Positions 10,886 to 20,528 of a stretch of 64,000 nucleotides of DNA are shown here, piece after piece. The stretch is from positions 18,306 to 82,305 of the forward strand of contig CAMLJM010000009.1 in assembly GCA_946480475.1 (NCBI GenBank), written 5' to 3'. Source of the DNA: an uncultured Alphaproteobacteria bacterium (GTDB lineage: Bacteria; Pseudomonadota; Alphaproteobacteria; Micavibrionales; Micavibrionaceae). The notes below the pieces were generated by a model. It was given only the letters and a program-made list of their open reading frames with translations, was not told the DNA's origin and did no database searches. Each line of letters opens with the position of its first letter. Positions within the stretch are counted from its first letter, which is position 1. The translations under genes were made by a program, and so were the position numbers.

Positions 10886-11881
10886 CTAGACGGCACCCGG
10901 CATATGGAGTGCCGCGGTAGTGGCTGAGACTTTAAGCTCACAGAGGGGAATATGACCAATAGAGGGGTGTTTCTTAAACTCATGCTCGATCGACGCCACA
11001 ATACGTTCGGTCACAGCCGCTGAACGGGGAAAAGCCTCATGCAATGCCCCGCCACCATCACGCAACTCGGCAAATAACTCGGCGAAGAGTTCGGCGCGGG
11101 CAGTAAACTCATCATCCTGTACACCGCCCTGCACCTTAGGAAGGTAGTAATGAAGAGAGTACCCCTTCTGGTCAACACGTCCGGCCAGCACTTCTACATC
11201 CTGCCGGAAGGCCTCGGTAAAAGCACGACCGTGATCACTTTGCGGATCTTCTGCATGGGGTCTAAAGGATGTGGCCTCAAAATAGCCTGTTACACACAAG
11301 GCAGCATCCACGGAATGTCCCGCTTCGTGCAGGCCGGAATGAGCTGGATGTGAATCTTCATAATAAGTCTTATTATCCTGGCTCAGATATTCCTGTGCTA
11401 TAACCATACTGTTCTCGCTTGATTCATAGTAAGCTGATGTATGCTCATAATTCAGTTCAGGAATGCCGTTGACGGGCGTCTCACCTGCGTCCTGCATGAC
11501 ATCTTTCAAGCGGCGCACCAATTTAAATTCAGTACCCTGTTCAGCAAACAACTGCTTAACACCGCCCGGGAGTTTTTCAAAAAGCAGCCGCATCTCTTTT
11601 CTAAAGGAATTTGCTGTATCTGGATTTAAAGCGCCCACAACCACAGGCCTTTTCAGTTCCGGCACATAATCATCATTCACAAGCTTATAAGAAGGAATGC
11701 GACCAGTGCCCAGATCAGGAAATTCTTCAGGGTCATGTAGTTTATGAAATCCGAAAAAGCGGAATTGAGCGCGTGCATTGCGCAAGTCATGCAGGTCAAA
11801 AAGATCGGTCCGTGGCAGTGGCGGGTCAGGCGTTGTGGCATTCCGCCACATTTCTACCAAGAGTGATTTAAGCACCTGCAT
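10886..11881 (-). CDS. Putative ATLF-like (anthrax lethal factor-type, M34-like) zinc metallopeptidase
   Basis: The 331-residue protein has a zinc-peptidase motif HEAGH at residues 185-189 followed by SVD. A second motif, ARAELFAELFAEL, lies at about 261-273. In anthrax lethal factor the motif HEFGHAVD is followed by EAEFFAEAF, whose first Glu after Ala is the third zinc ligand. By analogy the ligands here would be H185, H189 and E264, with E186 as catalytic base. No signal peptide is seen. It lies 14 bp after an ORF with peptidoglycan-binding-like motifs and is likely co-transcribed with it. The substrate is unknown. The assignment rests on motif similarity only. Confidence 0.6.
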   Translation of the reverse strand: MQVLKSLLVEMWRNATTPDPPLPRTDLFDLHDLRNARAQFRFFGFHKLHDPEEFPDLGTGRIPSYKLVNDDYVPELKRPVVVGALNPDTANSFRKEMRLLFEKLPGGVKQLFAEQGTEFKLVRRLKDVMQDAGETPVNGIPELNYEHTSAYYESSENSMVIAQEYLSQDNKTYYEDSHPAHSGLHEAGHSVDAALCVTGYFEATSFRPHAEDPQSDHGRAFTEAFRQDVEVLAGRVDQKGYSLHYYLPKVQGGVQDDEFTARAELFAELFAELRDGGGALHEAFPRSAAVTERIVASIEHEFKKHPSIGHIPLCELKVSATTAALHMPGAV

Positions 11882-11895
11882 AATAGCTCACATAC

Positions 11896-13044
11896 TTAGG
11901 CCAGCGTAAACTGGTTGCGATTTGCAAATGTCCGGTTCGAAGCATCCATATCCGCGGATACCTCTGGTTTTGGCGCTCGCGCCATAACTTCGAGAGATTG
12001 AGGCCCTACATTTTCTTTAGCGGCAAGAAACATTGGCTGGACACTCAGAGGGCTCGATTTAAAATCCATTTGGCCGCCTTGCACATAGCTATCAGCAGCC
12101 GTAAGCTTCATAATATTACCGCCCTGAGGTTTGGACATATCCGTAGGCACATTCATAATAACAGGGGCTGGATCTGTACCAGGTCTGTAAGGAATATTCA
12201 TCACTGCTCCTGAAGCGGATGGAGACTTCACCCCCGCCAAGGGATTGCTGGCAGCAGGTTCCTGAACGCCCCATGATTCAACGCGTAGCTGCGCATGCCT
12301 TTTTTGATCCCAATTGCCGTCTTTATCAATCAAACCTGCTGATTTCCACTTATCTACCTGCGGCCCCAGATTCTTAAATTGCGGATCGGCCTTCATCGCA
12401 GCGACAGTACCCTCATCGAACTTGCCCGTTTCCGGCAGACCTGATTTTTTCTGCACCATATCGGCAAATTTCTTCGACATGCCGGCATAAAACTCTGCTT
12501 CTTTTTCCGGCGGAACATCCTGATTAACGATGCCTAGTTTATCAAGCGATGGTTTCTCTGCCGCTTTTGGCGATATCAGGTTTGTCGGCCCATTAGCCTG
12601 GGCTTCAGCTTTAGGGGTTTGGGGCTTTACTTCCTCACCCGGTTTAACCACGCAGGTGACGCGTGGCAAGCCTTCAGGCTTGTAATATGGATTGACCTTT
12701 TCCAGCGAGTCAACCAAACCGCCAGGCAGGGATTTATCCTGCCGCATGCGCTCCAACGTATCCTTATTCAGTTCGCCCGGTGTTTTAGCTTCGATACCAT
12801 TCTGTTTTTGATACTCAGCAACCTTATCGCGCAGGGCTGTACGGGTTTCACGGGTCATGCTGGCACCCTTAGGATCTTCTATGCCCGCCCATTTTTGCAC
12901 CTGTTTGACTTCCGCATCGCGGCGCACAACGGGACCTTGCTTATAAGTCTTGGGTGTAACCGTCGCATTCGGATTGGCGCAGTCACATTGATATTGAGAG
13001 AGAGAACCTCTCATTACATCTTCAAGTGCCCTGTCTGTCGTCAT
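11896..13044 (-). CDS. Protein of unknown function with peptidoglycan-binding-like motifs
   Basis: The 382-residue protein is hydrophilic, proline-rich in the middle, and has no signal peptide. Two stretches resemble the PG_binding_1 pattern: VQKWAGI...MTRETRTALRDKV...YQKQNG (about residues 48-82) and KKSGLPETGKFDEGTVAAM (about 200-218). Three cysteines are present, two of them close together near the N-terminus (QCDCANP). A good GAGGGGG ribosome-binding site precedes the ATG. It is the first gene of a two-gene unit with the ATLF-like protease and might be a partner or a carrier for it. The function is not known. Confidence 0.6.
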   Translation of the reverse strand: MTTDRALEDVMRGSLSQYQCDCANPNATVTPKTYKQGPVVRRDAEVKQVQKWAGIEDPKGASMTRETRTALRDKVAEYQKQNGIEAKTPGELNKDTLERMRQDKSLPGGLVDSLEKVNPYYKPEGLPRVTCVVKPGEEVKPQTPKAEAQANGPTNLISPKAAEKPSLDKLGIVNQDVPPEKEAEFYAGMSKKFADMVQKKSGLPETGKFDEGTVAAMKADPQFKNLGPQVDKWKSAGLIDKDGNWDQKRHAQLRVESWGVQEPAASNPLAGVKSPSASGAVMNIPYRPGTDPAPVIMNVPTDMSKPQGGNIMKLTAADSYVQGGQMDFKSSPLSVQPMFLAAKENVGPQSLEVMARAPKPEVSADMDASNRTFANRNQFTLA

Positions 13045-13222
13045 TTGAACCCCCTCTTCACCCGCTTTTGCATCCCCATTCTATGGTTTAAGCTTTAAAA
13101 ATTTATGAAAATAGACGCCTTTGCGGTTTTTTTAAGAAATTCTCAATAGCCCCATGAGAAAATAAAGCCATGCGGAATAGGAATAGTCTGCAGGGAGCAA
13201 GACCTCGAGAACGGAGGCCGAC

Positions 13223-13489
13223 ATGACAGGATTAAAAGACCAGTTTATCAAGGACTACCGCCTGATACTGGCGGAGATTATTTATCACATGCCTGACAGG
13301 CCTCAATTTTTGCAGACTTTCATCTGGAATCAGATGGATATTGCACCACGCTATCCTGAGCTTCATAACTTCCTGGATTACTGGCAAAGAAATATCGACG
13401 GGAAATTGCATTCAGTTTACGTCGACTCCCAGCGCATTATCATGCCCGGCGAATATCGTTATGCGCAGATGCAGATGACTGTGCAATAA
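13223..13489 (+). CDS. usg: Usg family protein
   Basis: The 88-residue protein matches the Usg family, first noted next to trp genes in alphaproteobacteria and of unknown function. Family features are AEIIYHMPDRPQFLQTFIWN, APRYPELHNFLDYWQRNIDG and the basic end PGEYRY. A good GGAGG ribosome-binding site precedes the ATG. It stands alone here, with no trp genes adjacent, and converges on the ferredoxin gene with a 2-bp gap. Confidence 0.85.
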   Translation: MTGLKDQFIKDYRLILAEIIYHMPDRPQFLQTFIWNQMDIAPRYPELHNFLDYWQRNIDGKLHSVYVDSQRIIMPGEYRYAQMQMTVQ

Positions 13490-13491
13490 AT

Positions 13492-13806
13492 CTAATTCGG
13501 AGCAATCGTTACTTTCAGACCCTGATGTTCTGGCCCGAGGATGATCTGGCAGGAAAGGCGGGAATATTTTTTCACCCCAAGTGCATGGTCCAGCCTATCC
13601 TGTTCTTCTGCGCATGGGTACGCGAGTCTTGAAGCCCAAACAGGATCAACATACACGTGGCATGTAGCACAGCTGAGCGCCCCACCGCATTCCCCAACTA
13701 CACCCATCTCATAATCACGCAAAACCTCCATGAGGCGCCAACCCGTCAGGGCAACCAACTCATGAGATTGCCCCTTCAGATCGATTACAGTGATTGTGAT
13801 CTCAGT
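13492..13806 (-). CDS. [2Fe-2S] ferredoxin, adrenodoxin type
   Basis: This is an electron carrier of 104 residues. The cluster ligands are GECGGALSCATCHVYV (three Cys) and SCQ near the C-terminus. The start at 13806 (MTEITITVIDLKG) is preferred over an in-frame codon 24 bases upstream because it matches the family N-terminus. It follows a membrane-protein gene and a ferredoxin-NADP reductase on the same strand, which suggests a small redox set. The physiological partner is not shown by the sequence. Confidence 0.88.
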   Translation of the reverse strand, partial: TEITITVIDLKGQSHELVALTGWRLMEVLRDYEMGVVGECGGALSCATCHVYVDPVWASRLAYPCAEEQDRLDHALGVKKYSRLSCQIILGPEHQGLKVTIAPN

Positions 13807-13830
13807 CATTACCCCACTCTCACAGCACAA

Positions 13831-14637
13831 TTATTTTTGCGGTGTATGCATGAACAGGCTGCGAATAGCATATGAAACGCCCGCTGTCGTAATCAGCGTT
13901 GTCAACATCATGACTAACGAATGCACAGCAGTCATTAGAAAGGCCAGCGGTACAGAAATAGGTTGCGCCGGGTTATAAGACGGCACGATAAAGGCATAGG
14001 CCACAGCAAGAGGGATAGTACAAATCATCCATATGCCCAGCAGGCGGATTGATCCCATTATACCGCCTACGCGTTTCAAATATTCACGCCCCGAAAAACC
14101 GGCCGCCGCAGGAATATAAAGCCAGAGATAACGAACCACCCAGATGGTCACGATAATCATCCCAATACCGATGAAAGGCGTATAAGGAGAGACAGGGGCA
14201 TCTGGCATAGGCGGTGCAGGCATCTGGCCTGGAGTATCGCCAGTGCCCATCGCCACCGATAGCATGAGACCGGAAACCCCTGTCTTCAGGAATTCAATCA
14301 AGGCAAAACAAACCGTACCCGCCATGATACCACCCGCGCGGTCACGCAGGGTCGCCATATCATGTTGCGGGTTTCCGGTTGGGCGGAAAGGCCAGCGCTG
14401 ATCGAGATATATCAACCGCACCAGATGCGACATCACCCACCCGTCTGCAAAATATGACGGCAACATAAGCAGGGCCTGCTTCGTGAAATCCGTATCGAGG
14501 TCATTGATCGTAACCGTAATTGCGCAGACGAATTTGATAAAAAGCGGAAAGAACGCCAGACGTACCAGATAGGCGCGTTCGTTCCAGATCAGGGCATAAC
14601 CCTTCATCGCAGAATCGGTAACATCGTATGAAGCCAT
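13831..14637 (-). CDS. Multi-pass membrane protein of unknown function
   Basis: The 268-residue protein has about five or six hydrophobic segments, for example LAFFPLFIKFVCAITVTI, FIGIGMIIVTIWVVRYLWLY, LLGIWMICTIPLAVAYAFIV and LVMMLTTLITTAGVSYAI. A proline-rich loop (GQMPAPPMPDAP) lies in the middle. The family is not recognised. The ribosome-binding site AAGGA has 9-nt spacing. It sits between the ferredoxin reductase (upstream) and the ferredoxin (downstream). Confidence 0.75.
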   Translation of the reverse strand: MASYDVTDSAMKGYALIWNERAYLVRLAFFPLFIKFVCAITVTINDLDTDFTKQALLMLPSYFADGWVMSHLVRLIYLDQRWPFRPTGNPQHDMATLRDRAGGIMAGTVCFALIEFLKTGVSGLMLSVAMGTGDTPGQMPAPPMPDAPVSPYTPFIGIGMIIVTIWVVRYLWLYIPAAAGFSGREYLKRVGGIMGSIRLLGIWMICTIPLAVAYAFIVPSYNPAQPISVPLAFLMTAVHSLVMMLTTLITTAGVSYAIRSLFMHTPQK

Positions 14638-14687
14638 ACCGGTATTCCTTGGGCGTTTTAAAGCAACAGGCCGCTATTCTGCCACGG

Positions 14688-15794
<1,107 letters not shown>

Positions 15795-16409
15795 TTAAAA
15801 GGTGCGCATAGGAATTTTAACCAGACGGCCCACCTGTTCCGGCTTAGACGCGATATGGTCAAATATTTCACGCTCTTCCAGAATACGTCCGGGCATTGCA
15901 CGGGTTAGGTTAGCATCAGCCATAACCGATTGCCCGGATGCCCCTGCATAAGAAGCCCCCGTATTATAAAATTCCTTCATGAGCTGGAGCACGGCGGCCT
16001 GCTGCTGTAAGTCGTTCGATTTCGCATTCAGCCTAATAGCGTAACCGTTGGCATGCTTTTCAAAGACAGCCGTCGTTGTGTCCAGGTTACTGCAAACGAC
16101 AAAATAAACACCGCGATTTAGCGCATGTGCTATCAGTGTTTGCCCTCTGAGGCCTGTTTCTGCGTCCTGTAAATCAAGCAAGGGTGCCAGGGTACGTGTC
16201 AATTGCCCTGAGGATACCTGCGACGGGCAGACTTCCGGCACCGCATCAGGAAAGTGAATCCGGTTAAGAAGCGACTGACGTTCATTCTCGGCCTTGATAT
16301 CTTCGTACGTCTGATAACCGACTATCGCCAGAACCGCAGACACAGCGCCGGCAGCCAAAGCGCGCAGTCTCCATGATGGTTTCTCATTCAAGGATGTTTG
16401 TTCGGTCAT
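15795..16409 (-). CDS. Membrane-anchored protein of unknown function
   Basis: The protein has about 204 residues with one N-terminal membrane segment (RALAAGAVSAVLAIVGYQTY). Its soluble part includes DAVPEVCPSQVSSGQLTRTL, a HALNRGVYFVVC strand and a C-terminal stretch EREIFDHIASKPEQVGRLVK. Two ATGs are six bases apart. The second (16409) has GGGAAG at proper spacing and is chosen. I do not recognise the family. It is divergent from heme A synthase. Confidence 0.65.
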   Translation of the reverse strand: MTEQTSLNEKPSWRLRALAAGAVSAVLAIVGYQTYEDIKAENERQSLLNRIHFPDAVPEVCPSQVSSGQLTRTLAPLLDLQDAETGLRGQTLIAHALNRGVYFVVCSNLDTTTAVFEKHANGYAIRLNAKSNDLQQQAAVLQLMKEFYNTGASYAGASGQSVMADANLTRAMPGRILEEREIFDHIASKPEQVGRLVKIPMRTF

Positions 16410-16508
16410 TGTCATCTTCCCTATTACGGCTTGCTAACGATGATCTTGCCCTGCCATCGTTTTCTATTTATTAGAATTAGCGCAACCGGAAAGGCGCTGT
16501 CCATTATC

Positions 16509-17495
16509 ATGCATAACCCTTTGATTCGTAACTGGCTTTTATTGTGCTGTTTCATGGTCTTAGCCATGGCTGTCGTGGGAGCCGTCACGCGCCTGACTGA
16601 ATCCGGCCTGTCCATCACCGAATGGAAACCCGTAACAGGTGCCCTGCCCCCTTTAAGCGAAGCGCACTGGCAGCAGGAATTCGATCTTTACAAGGAAAGC
16701 CCGGAATTCAAGAGCAAGCATTTCTGGATGGAGCTGGAAGACTTCAAGAAGATCTATGTGTGGGAATGGTCACACCGTTTACTGGGCCGTTTGATCGGTG
16801 TTGTATTTGCTCTCCCGCTTCTTTGGTTTGCCATCAGAAAGAAAATCCCCCAGGGCTATGGATGGAAATTCATAGGGCTGTTGGCATTAGGGGGCGCACA
16901 GGGATTCATGGGTTGGTACATGGTCAAAAGCGGCCTTGTGGATCGCCCCTCTGTAAGTCATTTCCGTCTCGCGGCGCATCTGGGTCTGGCTGTACTGATC
17001 TTCAGTTTTATGTGGTGGATCGCTCTCGACTTCATGAAAAGACCTGCATCGCAGGCGGTTTCTAAAGGTCTGGTCATGCACGGCTGGGGCATGCTTGTGT
17101 TTCTGGCGATCACCATGGTCTGGGGTGCATTTACAGCCGGTCTTGATGGAGGCATGATTTACAATACCTTCCCCAAGATGGATGCACACTGGATCCCACC
17201 CGAGCTGACATTCAACGCCCCTGCCTGGTATAACGTCCTGCACGCTCCGGCAGCCGTACAATTCCTTCACCGTTGCCTGGCTATGCTGACAGGTCTGGGA
17301 TTGCTGGCACTGGGCTTGCGGGCAAAAGACCCGGCTTTAACAGCGATGGTATTCGTGCAGGTGGGATTGGGTATAGCCACAATTCTGACGCAGGTGGATA
17401 TACATCTGGCCGCCCTGCATCAGGCATGCGCGATGATCCTGCTGGCACTTTTACTGCGCCGCCTGCATATATTTATAAATTCATCGGAAGCTTAA
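16509..17495 (+). CDS. ctaA: Heme A synthase (COX15/CtaA)
   Basis: This membrane enzyme oxidises heme O to heme A for cytochrome oxidase. The 328-residue product has eight predicted membrane helices. Heme-ligand histidines lie in EWSHRLLGRLIG, FRLAAHLGLA, APAAVQFLHRCLAM and AALHQACAMI, and the early motif VVGAVTRLTESGLSITEWKP is characteristic. An ORF extends 37 codons further upstream, but MHNPLIRNWLL is the family-like start and is chosen. It converges with the next gene with a 1-bp gap. Confidence 0.94.
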   Translation: MHNPLIRNWLLLCCFMVLAMAVVGAVTRLTESGLSITEWKPVTGALPPLSEAHWQQEFDLYKESPEFKSKHFWMELEDFKKIYVWEWSHRLLGRLIGVVFALPLLWFAIRKKIPQGYGWKFIGLLALGGAQGFMGWYMVKSGLVDRPSVSHFRLAAHLGLAVLIFSFMWWIALDFMKRPASQAVSKGLVMHGWGMLVFLAITMVWGAFTAGLDGGMIYNTFPKMDAHWIPPELTFNAPAWYNVLHAPAAVQFLHRCLAMLTGLGLLALGLRAKDPALTAMVFVQVGLGIATILTQVDIHLAALHQACAMILLALLLRRLHIFINSSEA

Positions 17496-17496
17496 T

Positions 17497-18192
17497 TTAA
17501 GCGGGTGCTGCGCCATGAAGGCCAGCGCGTTCATGTGCATGCAATCCGGCGCGCGCACCAGGCGCTGTCTGGCCCAATGGATTCGCAGCCTGCGCAAACA
17601 GAGAACGCAGGTACTTATTGAAGTCTTTAAGGTGCGCGCATGGATATTCGGTAGAGCACTTAATGCGGCAGTCAGCCGGAATCATGCCTTGCTCACGCAT
17701 CTTGTTGATGACGTTTTGCACATGAACACCCATGGCTGGATCAGGTCTGCCCTTGTGATCCCACATGTAAATGGTTTCCCATGGCGGATCTTTACGATTA
17801 ATCGCCGCCAGAACCATTTTCTGGATTTGTTTTTCGTTTACAGGGTTATGTTTCGTGCCAGACATATGCACGCAGTCGCCGCAGTCAAAGACCTGATGAC
17901 CTAAACTGGTACGGAACCAGAGCTTTTTATATATATCGTCAGGCTGAGGATCTGTCGTAGCGATGGATTTCTTCTGGAAGCGATCTTTCATCTTGCCCCA
18001 GAGTTGATCACATTGATTGGCAAACTGACGCGCCCATGATTTGCTATCTTCCGTTTCCACAGCACTGGCAGCCCCTGCAGTAGGTGCGGCAGCCGCTGAC
18101 GAGAAACCTGCAAAAGAAGATGTAGCCTCGGGTACAGTAGTAACCAGGGCCATTTCCAGGCTATCAGTTTGTTTGTCGGGATCAGACACCAT
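17497..18192 (-). CDS. Protein of unknown function with clustered cysteines
   Basis: The 231-residue protein is soluble. An Ala-rich linker (about residues 27-45) is followed by a compact domain with cysteine pairs FDCGDCVHMSG and CRIKCSTEYPCAHL, plus histidines, suggesting metal binding. The C-terminus has a short internal repeat (RAGLHAHERAGLHG). No known family is recognised. A GAGAT ribosome-binding site lies close to the ATG. Confidence 0.65.
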   Translation of the reverse strand: MVSDPDKQTDSLEMALVTTVPEATSSFAGFSSAAAAPTAGAASAVETEDSKSWARQFANQCDQLWGKMKDRFQKKSIATTDPQPDDIYKKLWFRTSLGHQVFDCGDCVHMSGTKHNPVNEKQIQKMVLAAINRKDPPWETIYMWDHKGRPDPAMGVHVQNVINKMREQGMIPADCRIKCSTEYPCAHLKDFNKYLRSLFAQAANPLGQTAPGARAGLHAHERAGLHGAAPA

Positions 18193-18381
18193 TATCTCTA
18201 CACTTCGATCCGTTATTCAGTTTTTCGGGGCTTAAGCCCTCGTTATGCCTGCATTATGACACATACAGGTTCAAAAAAGAAGAAAAACACACACCCCACT
18301 GGCCTTGATAAAAATGGCCTCCGTTTGTCCGGTAACTTGGGAATTTCTCAACTTATGTACTGAATAAAATTATAATCACAC

Positions 18382-18400
18382 GAATGAGAATCATTTGCAA
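18382..18400. promoter_or_regulatory. Fur-box-like palindrome
   Basis: The sequence GAATGAGAATCATTTGCAA contains the palindrome AATGA-GAA-TCATT and resembles iron-regulator Fur boxes. It lies 20 bp past the end of the glycosyltransferase gene and about 190 bp upstream of the cysteine-rich gene at 17497-18192. Its target is therefore unclear. Confidence 0.35.
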
Positions 18401-18419
18401 CCCCATCTCGTATATTTTT

Positions 18420-19490
18420 TTATACCGTAGCGGTTAATCCTTCCCGCTTCAGGATTTCATGGTAATAAGCCAAGTACTGGGACACGGTGTTCGTTTTGGT
18501 GAATTCTGTCTGGTACCGCTCAAATCCGCGTTCGACAATCCGGGTCCTTAGGTCTGCGTCCTCTATGACGCGCGCAATCGCCGCCGCCAGAGCCTTTGTA
18601 TCATCAACAGGAACCATCAATCCGTCTTCGCCATCGCGCACATACTGGCGTGGCCCGTCAGAAGCTGTCGTCACAAGCGGCACGCGCTGCGCCCAGGCCT
18701 GCACAAATACGGTACCAAAAGGTTCATAGCGTGAAGGAAACACACAGATGTCGGCTGTCGCGAATAATGCCGCGCGGTCATCCCGCCAACCCAGAAACCG
18801 CACACGATCCGTCATGCCGATCTTTTCGCAATAAGCTTCAAGCGCCGCACGATCCGGCCCCTCACCCGCGATCCAGAGATAGGCCCCCGGTACCATGGCC
18901 ACAGCATCCATTAACACATCCATGGCTTTTGCCTGATGCAGCCGACCTAGCGCCAGCAGTAAGGGCGCATCATCAGGCGTATTCAAAACAGCCCGATCCA
19001 GCGGCACACCGTCCGCTTCCAGCTCGGCAAAGTTATTGATATGACGCACCTTATATTCGGAGATACCCGCCTCGATCAAATGACGGCGAATATCCGGTGT
19101 AATGGTGGCGTAGTAATCCGTCTGGCCAAAATGGGAAGCCTTGTAATAGCCACCCAAACGTGAAACCACCAGATATCGGGGTATCCCCTCTGAGGCTGTC
19201 CAGCGGGGGGTGCGTTGTGCGGCACGCGACATCCATGTCTGAATAATATGCGGCTGAAATTCACGGATAATTTTACGCATGCGCAAGGTCGTAAAAATAT
19301 CAACCATGCCGCCAAATGGTAAAATATGAACCCTCAATCCGGCGGCCCTTAAACGCGCTTCCCGTGCGGGATTCTTGCGTGTGACCACTTCTATATCTTC
19401 ACCCGCTTCATGCAGGGCGATACACATATCGACAAAAGCGGTTTCAGCGCCGCCATGGGCAGCGCCCGCCATAACCTGAAGAATTTTCAC
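18420..19490 (-). CDS. Glycosyltransferase, family 4 type
   Basis: This 356-residue GT-B enzyme has the typical N-terminus (MKILQVMAGAAHGGAETAFVDM). The nucleotide-sugar site region is LLALGRLHQAKAMDVLMDAV. The C-terminal motif ADICVFPSRYEPFGTVFVQAWAQ carries the ExxxxxE-type signature of GT4. It probably adds a sugar to a lipid or polysaccharide; donor and acceptor are unknown. Its ATG overlaps the stop of the upstream gene by 4 nt, so the two are translationally coupled. Confidence 0.88.
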   Translation of the reverse strand: MKILQVMAGAAHGGAETAFVDMCIALHEAGEDIEVVTRKNPAREARLRAAGLRVHILPFGGMVDIFTTLRMRKIIREFQPHIIQTWMSRAAQRTPRWTASEGIPRYLVVSRLGGYYKASHFGQTDYYATITPDIRRHLIEAGISEYKVRHINNFAELEADGVPLDRAVLNTPDDAPLLLALGRLHQAKAMDVLMDAVAMVPGAYLWIAGEGPDRAALEAYCEKIGMTDRVRFLGWRDDRAALFATADICVFPSRYEPFGTVFVQAWAQRVPLVTTASDGPRQYVRDGEDGLMVPVDDTKALAAAIARVIEDADLRTRIVERGFERYQTEFTKTNTVSQYLAYYHEILKREGLTATV

Positions 19491-20098
19491 TCGTGGGCTC
19501 CGGCAGCCGGCGTCTCTTGCTCAGGTTTTTCTTTAGGCACAGCATACGGGAACTTCAGCTCTGCCAGCATCGTACCTAGTTTCTTTGCCGAGTCATCCAT
19601 CGACTCTTTCAAAGATTCGCAGGAAGATGGCGTGCTCAAAGGCTTCTTCTCCATCTTGTCGTATGTATATTCCGCTGTTTTATCCAACAGGTCGAGGAAG
19701 GCAGTCACCTCTTTAGGCTTGCTGAAACGGCCATCATTAATGGCGGTTTTCATTTCTTTTTCTTTAGCCGTTAGTGCGGATCCGATATCCGCATACCAAT
19801 TCTTATAGGCAGCATCCATATCAGCTTTCATTTCAGGATTATCCTTGCCGCACAATTTGACGGTCGTGGAAACGCTTTTATTCGTCATCTGCACAGCATG
19901 CAGGATACCAAACGCATCCTTGATAATGCCGAGGTTCTCAATCTCAACAGGTGTAAAAGACTTCGCAATCTCGACGGCCTTTTCCTGTGTCTTGGCAATA
20001 TAAGGGTTGTCCGTCACCGCCTGGGGTTCCGTTTCCGCAAAAGCCGGAGCAGACATCATCACGATCAAGGCAGTCAGGAATAATGGGGTGCGTAGCAT
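19487..20098 (-). CDS. Exported protein of unknown function
   Basis: The protein has 203 residues from the ATG at 20098, chosen because AAGGAG lies 9 nt upstream. It has a clear signal peptide (PLFLTALIVMMSAPAFAETE). The mature part is mostly helical with two cysteines (VKLCGKDN and SSCESLKE) and a Pro/Glu-rich end. I do not recognise the family. It is coupled to the downstream glycosyltransferase by a 4-nt overlap. Confidence 0.7.
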   Translation of the reverse strand: MLRTPLFLTALIVMMSAPAFAETEPQAVTDNPYIAKTQEKAVEIAKSFTPVEIENLGIIKDAFGILHAVQMTNKSVSTTVKLCGKDNPEMKADMDAAYKNWYADIGSALTAKEKEMKTAINDGRFSKPKEVTAFLDLLDKTAEYTYDKMEKKPLSTPSSCESLKESMDDSAKKLGTMLAELKFPYAVPKEKPEQETPAAGAHE

Positions 20099-20147
20099 GG
20101 GAAACATCTCCTTGGTTGGTTCATATTTACGCATAAAATGCGGCTAA

Positions 20148-20417
20148 ATGAAAGCAAGCACAAACAGCCAAGTAACGATGATGGATTTTGTATCGAAAAT
20201 AACTGTTTTTGAGAACCGTATTGCAGAATACATAAGCGCATTTGAGAAACGGAAGCGCAAAAAACAGTCGTTTGCAGATCAAAAGACAAAGTCGGATATA
20301 CAAAAAATTAGCCATCGGCATTTCAGCCGATGGCTAAGGGGACAATCCATTCACCCCGTCATGATTGCGCGGGCCAAGGACAATTGCGGGGCTAACAACC
20401 CGGCAACTCGGGAGTGA
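20148..20417 (+). CDS. Possible small basic protein
   Basis: The ORF encodes 89 residues with a basic middle (FEKRKRKKQSFADQK) and HRHFSRWLRGQSIHPVMIARAKDN, which could form a helix-turn-helix-like unit. No ribosome-binding site is visible. It occupies most of the 430-bp gap between the divergent exported protein and rne. The ORF may be chance. Nothing else was seen in this gap except the rne terminator. Confidence 0.3.
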   Translation: MKASTNSQVTMMDFVSKITVFENRIAEYISAFEKRKRKKQSFADQKTKSDIQKISHRHFSRWLRGQSIHPVMIARAKDNCGANNPATRE

Positions 20418-20495
20418 ACGAATACGAATATCTTTTTATTTTACGGAAACCAAGTAAAGGCAGGGTAAACAATAGATACAATTTGATCTATTAAA

Positions 20496-20520
20496 AAAGG
20501 GCGCCATTCAGGCGCCCTTT
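20496..20520 (-). terminator. rne terminator
   Basis: A perfect hairpin has arms AAAGGGCGCC and GGCGCCCTTT with a 5-nt loop, and six Ts follow on the minus strand. It lies 8 bp after the rne stop. Confidence 0.85.
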
Positions 20521-20528
20521 AAATCTTT

